From Phoronis pallida (taxonomy: Eukaryota; Phoronida; Phoronidae): DNA of 11,134 nucleotides. The stretch is taken from contig JAOXYC010215906.1 in the NCBI GenBank assembly GCA_028565715.1, forward strand, positions 1-11,134, given 5' to 3'. Shown here in pieces: positions 7,756-11,134 of the stretch (within the stretch, counting starts at the first letter, position 1; each line of letters starts with the position of its first letter). Under the pieces are notes generated by a model. That model did no database searches and was not told where the DNA came from. It saw only the letters and a program-made list of their open reading frames with translations. Both the position numbers and the translations under genes were made by a program.

Positions 7756-8103
7756 CTGAAAGGTATCTCCCATGATTGACAGACATCTCGAAGAAGGAGC
7801 AGCCCTTTTCCTCGACAAGAAGCGCCCCAATATTTTTGTGGCTGTTTAAGAAGTATTTATGGCAAATTTGTTGGTTTTCACAAAACGCAAATGGGTCGCA
7901 TTCGTCATAACTTTCGCAATGTAACGCACACTTGCCTTTTCCAGGGACTGGATGAGGGACATCATTTGTGTTATACTCATCGGGCAATCCTCGATCAGCT
8001 ATCCCACTAAAAACTTCCCCTGAAGTTTGTCCGGCCAAACTTTGCGAAACGAAGGCAACCAGAAGAACGAATACAACTGCAACACCACCCCTGTCGCCGA
8101 CAT
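7756..8103 (-). pseudogene. Signal peptide + PAN/apple-like leader exon (gene 1), frame broken near start
   Basis: The frame contains a hydrophobic segment (VAVVFVLLVAFVSQSLAGQ) typical of a signal peptide. Then comes a Cys-rich PAN-like module: KCALHC, DECDPFAFCENQQICHKYF, KGCSFFE and GRYLS. It is clearly paralogous to the 2762-2420 exon. The exon ends with donor TTTCAG then GTAAAT in phase 1. This frame has no ATG between an upstream TGA (8140-8138) and the hydrophobic core. An ATG at 8103-8101 sits where the start is expected but is one base out of frame. One missing base, for example in the G run at 8091-8088, would explain it, and it would also make the exon length fit phase 1. Alternatively, an upstream exon could splice in at the AG before 8103 (CTTTTCTTCATTCACGGAG), which enters the good frame in phase 1. 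Pseudogene status is supported by lesions in both later exons. Confidence 0.7.
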
Positions 8104-8687
8104 CTCCGTGAATGAAGAAAAGCGCTCCTATGAAACATCAACGATTGGATACTTGTTCTCAATTTATTAAATGAAAAAAAAACACTCATTGATTGTGATA
8201 CGTAAATGGTGATAAAAAAAACAAACAACGGGAGTTTTAATCAAATTTCTCGCAATCACAAATACACTTGGTTTTGGATTTCCATCGGATTATGCTCTGA
8301 ATAAATGTCAAGTTAAAACTGAAACGGACTTTGAATCAAAAGTGCTGTTAAAATAATTGCTTATAGCGACAAATTCCTCCCCATCACGACGAACGCGAAG
8401 ACACTCGGTGTTGAATTTCCAGCTGAGGATGCTTTAATAAATGTGTTGGTACTGAGTCTATTGCATCGAAAAGTGGTGACATTAACAAATTAGTTTCGGC
8501 GCAGACATCAACTATTAGACATGTTTTTGGACTTCATTAATTAAAGAAGTTATCACACAAATGTATTAAGGACATTAGATATGCGTAGGGTAGACCATGT
8601 AGTTGAGAAGTATATATTGGTTACACTTTGATTTTTAAGGTTGATTCGCCACTAATTAAATTTCAGACCAATCCGCTCTGTAATTAC
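8104..8687. other. 5' flank of gene 1 with decayed tandem repeat
   Basis: This interval lies upstream of gene 1 on the minus strand. It contains poly-T/A runs (about 8171-8222) and the old tandem duplication listed separately. Several short frames are open on both strands of that repeat, but none has a good acceptor or a recognised domain. No TATA box comparable to gene 2's was found. Confidence 0.45.
8242..8490. repeat. Diverged tandem duplication, period about 128
   Basis: Unit 1 (8242-8357) and unit 2 (8370-8490) share ordered blocks: CAAATTTCTCGCAATCAC / CAAATTCCTCCCCATCAC, CACTTGGTTTTGGATTTCC / CACTCGGTGTTGAATTTCC, ATGCTCTGAATAAATGT / ATGCTTTAATAAATGTG, and ATCAAAAGTGCTGTTAAAAT / ATCGAAAAGTGGTGACATTAA. 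Small gaps separate the blocks, so the duplication is old. It sits directly upstream of gene 1. Confidence 0.65.
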
Positions 8688-8868
8688 CTCACTACTGGTA
8701 TCCTGATTAAGAATAGTATATTGAGTAACATTGTCTCCAGTCGTCGTTACTCGCCCATTGGCATTGGTTATAATTCCATTAGGATAAAGTTTGACTACGG
8801 TCCATGCAATGGAATCAGTGGAATGACAGTTTAAAATATATTTTGTATAAGGGAAAACTACGGTCAAA
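8688..8868 (-). CDS. Partial immunoglobulin-like domain exon (tentative)
   Basis: The frame reads TVVFPYTKYILNCHSTDSIA, then WTVV, then NGRVTTTGDNVTQYTILNQD and ends TSSE at a strong donor (GTGAG then GTAATT, GT at 8687-8686, phase 0). YILNC followed by W after about nine residues, then a D-E strand-like RV-x3-G-x6-YTIL, resembles the B, C and E strands of an Ig domain. The second Cys (D-x-G-x-Y-x-C) would have to be in the next exon, which was not found. The acceptor is uncertain: AG at 8870-8869 (phase 2) or 8859-8858 (phase 1), neither with a good pyrimidine tract. Two sequon-like sites are seen, one NVT. It may belong to another gene upstream of gene 1 or be a relic. Plus-strand frame 8628-8834 is its shadow. 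Confidence 0.4.
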
Positions 8869-11134
8869 CTGATCACACAATTGTTAAACTTTTGATAAAA
8901 TTAATGTGTTTTGAAGATAATCTGAACGTTCTTGACAGGATGTCACTTATGGGCCTATAACTCGGAACCGGTGAGTTTTTAGCCTAAAAGAGTATATATT
9001 TTCTGAAAGCTTAATGAATAAAGATGTCATTGAAACATTTCTTTTTTAGAAAATATTGCCATGGTTACTTAGAATTAACGTTTTGGATAAAAGGTGCGTG
9101 TTTCGACTTAAAGTAGCGTTTTTTCAAAATAGTGTTCATCTAATCAGATTCAAATTCAAGCAACATGTAAAGAAACAACCTATCTAGAGCACCAGGGCAT
9201 ACAATTTTAGAAACGGGTTTTAATTTTAAAGATATCGGCATCTCATTCACACGATTTTCACGGCCTATCAAATCCGTCAAAAGTTTTCATTTTTGACGCT
9301 GTCGTGTGAGAAAACTGAAACACTAAATGTAATATATGACACTGAAAGCAGTTCCCGAGGGTATAACTTGCAATTCTTGAAAATTTCCAACCATTCGGTA
9401 CACAAATAGCCGAGAAATTTATGTTAAAAGATGAAAATCAACGTTTAAGATCGACACGATCAAAACGAGGAAATATCGCGACGGTGTAAATTTGACCGTC
9501 AGGTCGGTAACTTGTCTAAGAAATCTGAGATGACTAGATCTCGGTAGCGAGTGTATATAGTGAACCTGATGATCGTCGAACTATTCCAAGAAACAGCTGT
9601 CCCATTCGGTTGTTTATCTATTAAACATTCAGTTTTTTCATAGCAGACAAGTTGAGTTCCACCATTCAAAGTATCACGTCAGTGATTGGCGGTAGGCTGT
9701 TCCATCATATATGGTAAAATGCCGTTTAAATGAAACATTGGGGAAGAAAATTGGTTGAAAAATAATACCTTCAATACAAGATCCGTTCAAACGGAACGGC
9801 ATCACTCAGGTCAATTAGTAGGGACGGGTTCTAATATTACAAACCACGTGTCTGTTTGTATTTGTTATAAACCTGACAAAAAACAATGTTGTGTTATGTA
9901 AATGTTTTCTGTTGTGGCCTTTGGAGACCAGTGCCTGGAACAGTCAGATTAAAGATTTGATGAAAAAAAATTAAATTAAATGATGGTTACAGTTTAAATA
10001 AAAGCTCCGTTAAAACGGAACGGCATGGTCAAGGAGTAGGGTTCTATATTACAAAGCACGTACTTACCAGCCGTGTGTAAATTCTGCCTGTGTCAATCCA
10101 GAATCAGATTACCCTGATAAAGTCTTGTCACGTTACTAATAAGCCCAAATAAATCCGAGTTCTAAAATTACGAAACTAGCGCCAGAACAATTACATTCAG
10201 GTGGTTTATAATTCCTGTTAATGACCACCAGGGTTCGCAGGGTTTCACAGGGAGCATGCGCTTTAAGAGATTTTCAATCGAAACCAATCTATATACAAGC
10301 GGAGCCTGGCTTGTTCTGAATGCCTATTACTGTGTAGTCTGAAGCCATGCCAAATGTCATGTTCGCGAAAGACTATGTCAAAAACACAATCAAAAACGTC
10401 ATCGATTTATCGAACATATAGAATTTAGTCGTTGAGCTATAAATGTTAGCGGTACCAAAATCCTAACCAAAAGTTTCAGCGGTAATTATCAACATGAGTA
10501 TACACTTGTTAAAATATCACGTTGTGTACAGTTGAGACTGGTTACTTTAACAAACGTATTTCGATGAAATATTTTGGATTATGTTTCTTGGTACATACGT
10601 TCATTTCAGTGCTGAAAAAGTTTTGGTTGGGTTTTTGGTACTCGATTAAGGCGAATTGACAGATAGCTCACTGACAGGCACCAATTATGAGATTTATTCG
10701 AATGCGGTCATTATCGAAAAGGAAAAAAACAATTGAATTCATGCCTCTCTTAAAAGAGGATCTATTTTATTAAATAGTTGATTAAAGCTTCAAATCTGAG
10801 GTAAATACTTACTTAAAATGAAAAGAATTTGACCAAATATCAACTTCCATGTAGAATACAATATACATACAGTAAATTGCAAAGAAAACCAGACAGAACT
10901 CGGGCTAGGCCATATTTTGCCAGAACTCGGTCTAGACAAAAGAGCGCAAAAACGCTGGCTCCATTGTGTCTAAACTTGGGCATTTTCGTAAAAAGCCTTT
11001 TCAGCCATTTTTTGCCATTAGTATCTCAAAAAATGAATGGGTTGCTGATATTATCATAACTTGTAAACAAACATACTGTTGTTGATCTCCAGTGATTTTG
11101 GTGACTAAACGTTTTGAGACATAATTGATCAAAA
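8869..11134. other. Right flank with no recognised gene
   Basis: This is AT-rich non-coding-looking sequence. It holds a set of related repeats (9782-10180), a copy of a dispersed motif (9402-9430) and a small direct repeat, CAGAACTCGG(G/T)CTAG at 10894-10908 and 10921-10935. The longest open frame (10829-11059, plus) spans that direct repeat and shows no domain, signal peptide or splice context. No exon was supported on either strand. Confidence 0.5.
9782..10180. repeat. Related repeats carrying a TCCGTT-NN-AACGGA palindrome
   Basis: Copy 1 (9782-9849) and copy 2 (10006-10061) share TCCGTT, a 2-base loop, AACGGAACGGCAT, a variable gap, AGTAGGG, GGTTCTA-ATATTACAAA and CACGT in the same order. 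A partial third copy (10156-10180) has GAGTTCTAAAATTACGAAAC. AT-rich sequence precedes copies 1 and 2. The family is not recognised. Confidence 0.65.

Noticed and set aside
8007-8228. 73-codon minus-strand frame with a true ATG overlapping the gene 1 leader
   Set aside because: It reads the hydrophobic leader out of frame as a Cys/Arg-rich peptide and then stops; the paralog supports the other frame.
10063-10140. Possible relic of a jacalin exon on the minus strand (SDSGLTQAEFTHG before a GTAAGT donor)
   Set aside because: Only a dozen residues resemble the 5702-5396 exon, a stop interrupts the frame, and the donor lies beside the local repeat; too weak to list.
10220-10370. Possible coding segment on the minus strand (FGMASDYTVIGIQNKPGSAC)
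   Set aside because: The frame closes after about 24 codons, another frame is equally open, and no good acceptor or donor was found.
10829-11059. 76-codon plus-strand open frame
   Set aside because: It spans a short direct repeat, has no domain or signal and no splice context.

Overview
The window looks like intron-rich, AT-rich animal DNA: short exons with GT/AG junctions, secreted multidomain proteins and many decayed repeats. The best guess is a marine deuterostome, perhaps an echinoderm. This rests on the repeat style (a short element ending in a doubled AAGCGCT tail plus a TTA run, and a compact Helitron) and on the PAN/sushi/jacalin gene content; the species is not identified. No bacterial operons, rRNA, tRNA or CRISPR were seen.

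All convincing coding exons are on the minus strand, so genes read from high to low coordinates. Gene 2 (left) has a signal peptide + PAN/apple-like exon (2762-2420), an exon with two sushi/CCP domains (978-625) and a second PAN exon that runs off the left edge (185-1). Every junction is phase 1 and a TATA box sits at 3032-3024. Gene 1 (right) has a paralogous signal peptide + PAN exon (about 8103-7756) followed by two exons that together encode one jacalin-like beta-prism domain (7080-6951 and 5702-5396, ending in TAG). Its exon phases fit (1-1, then 2-2), but each exon carries one reading-frame lesion: a one-base frame break near the ATG, an in-frame TGA and an in-frame TAA. It is therefore called a probable pseudogene unless the assembly is wrong or splicing is unusual. 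A partial Ig-like exon lies farther right (8868-8688).

The two genes share a homologous leader exon joined to different downstream modules (CCP in one, jacalin in the other). This suggests a local family of secreted recognition or adhesion proteins built by phase-1 exon shuffling; ligands and function are not shown by the sequence.

The rest is intron and intergenic DNA rich in repeats: a foldback of about 320 bp (1931-2254), a SINE/LINE-like tail whose TTA run is interrupted by a complete 391-bp non-autonomous Helitron (3556-3946), an element with perfect 18-bp inverted ends (4466-4614), a fresh 92-bp tandem duplication (6002-6185), an older tandem duplication upstream of gene 1 (8242-8490), and a set of related palindrome-bearing repeats (9782-10180). 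From about 8870 to the right edge no gene was recognised.
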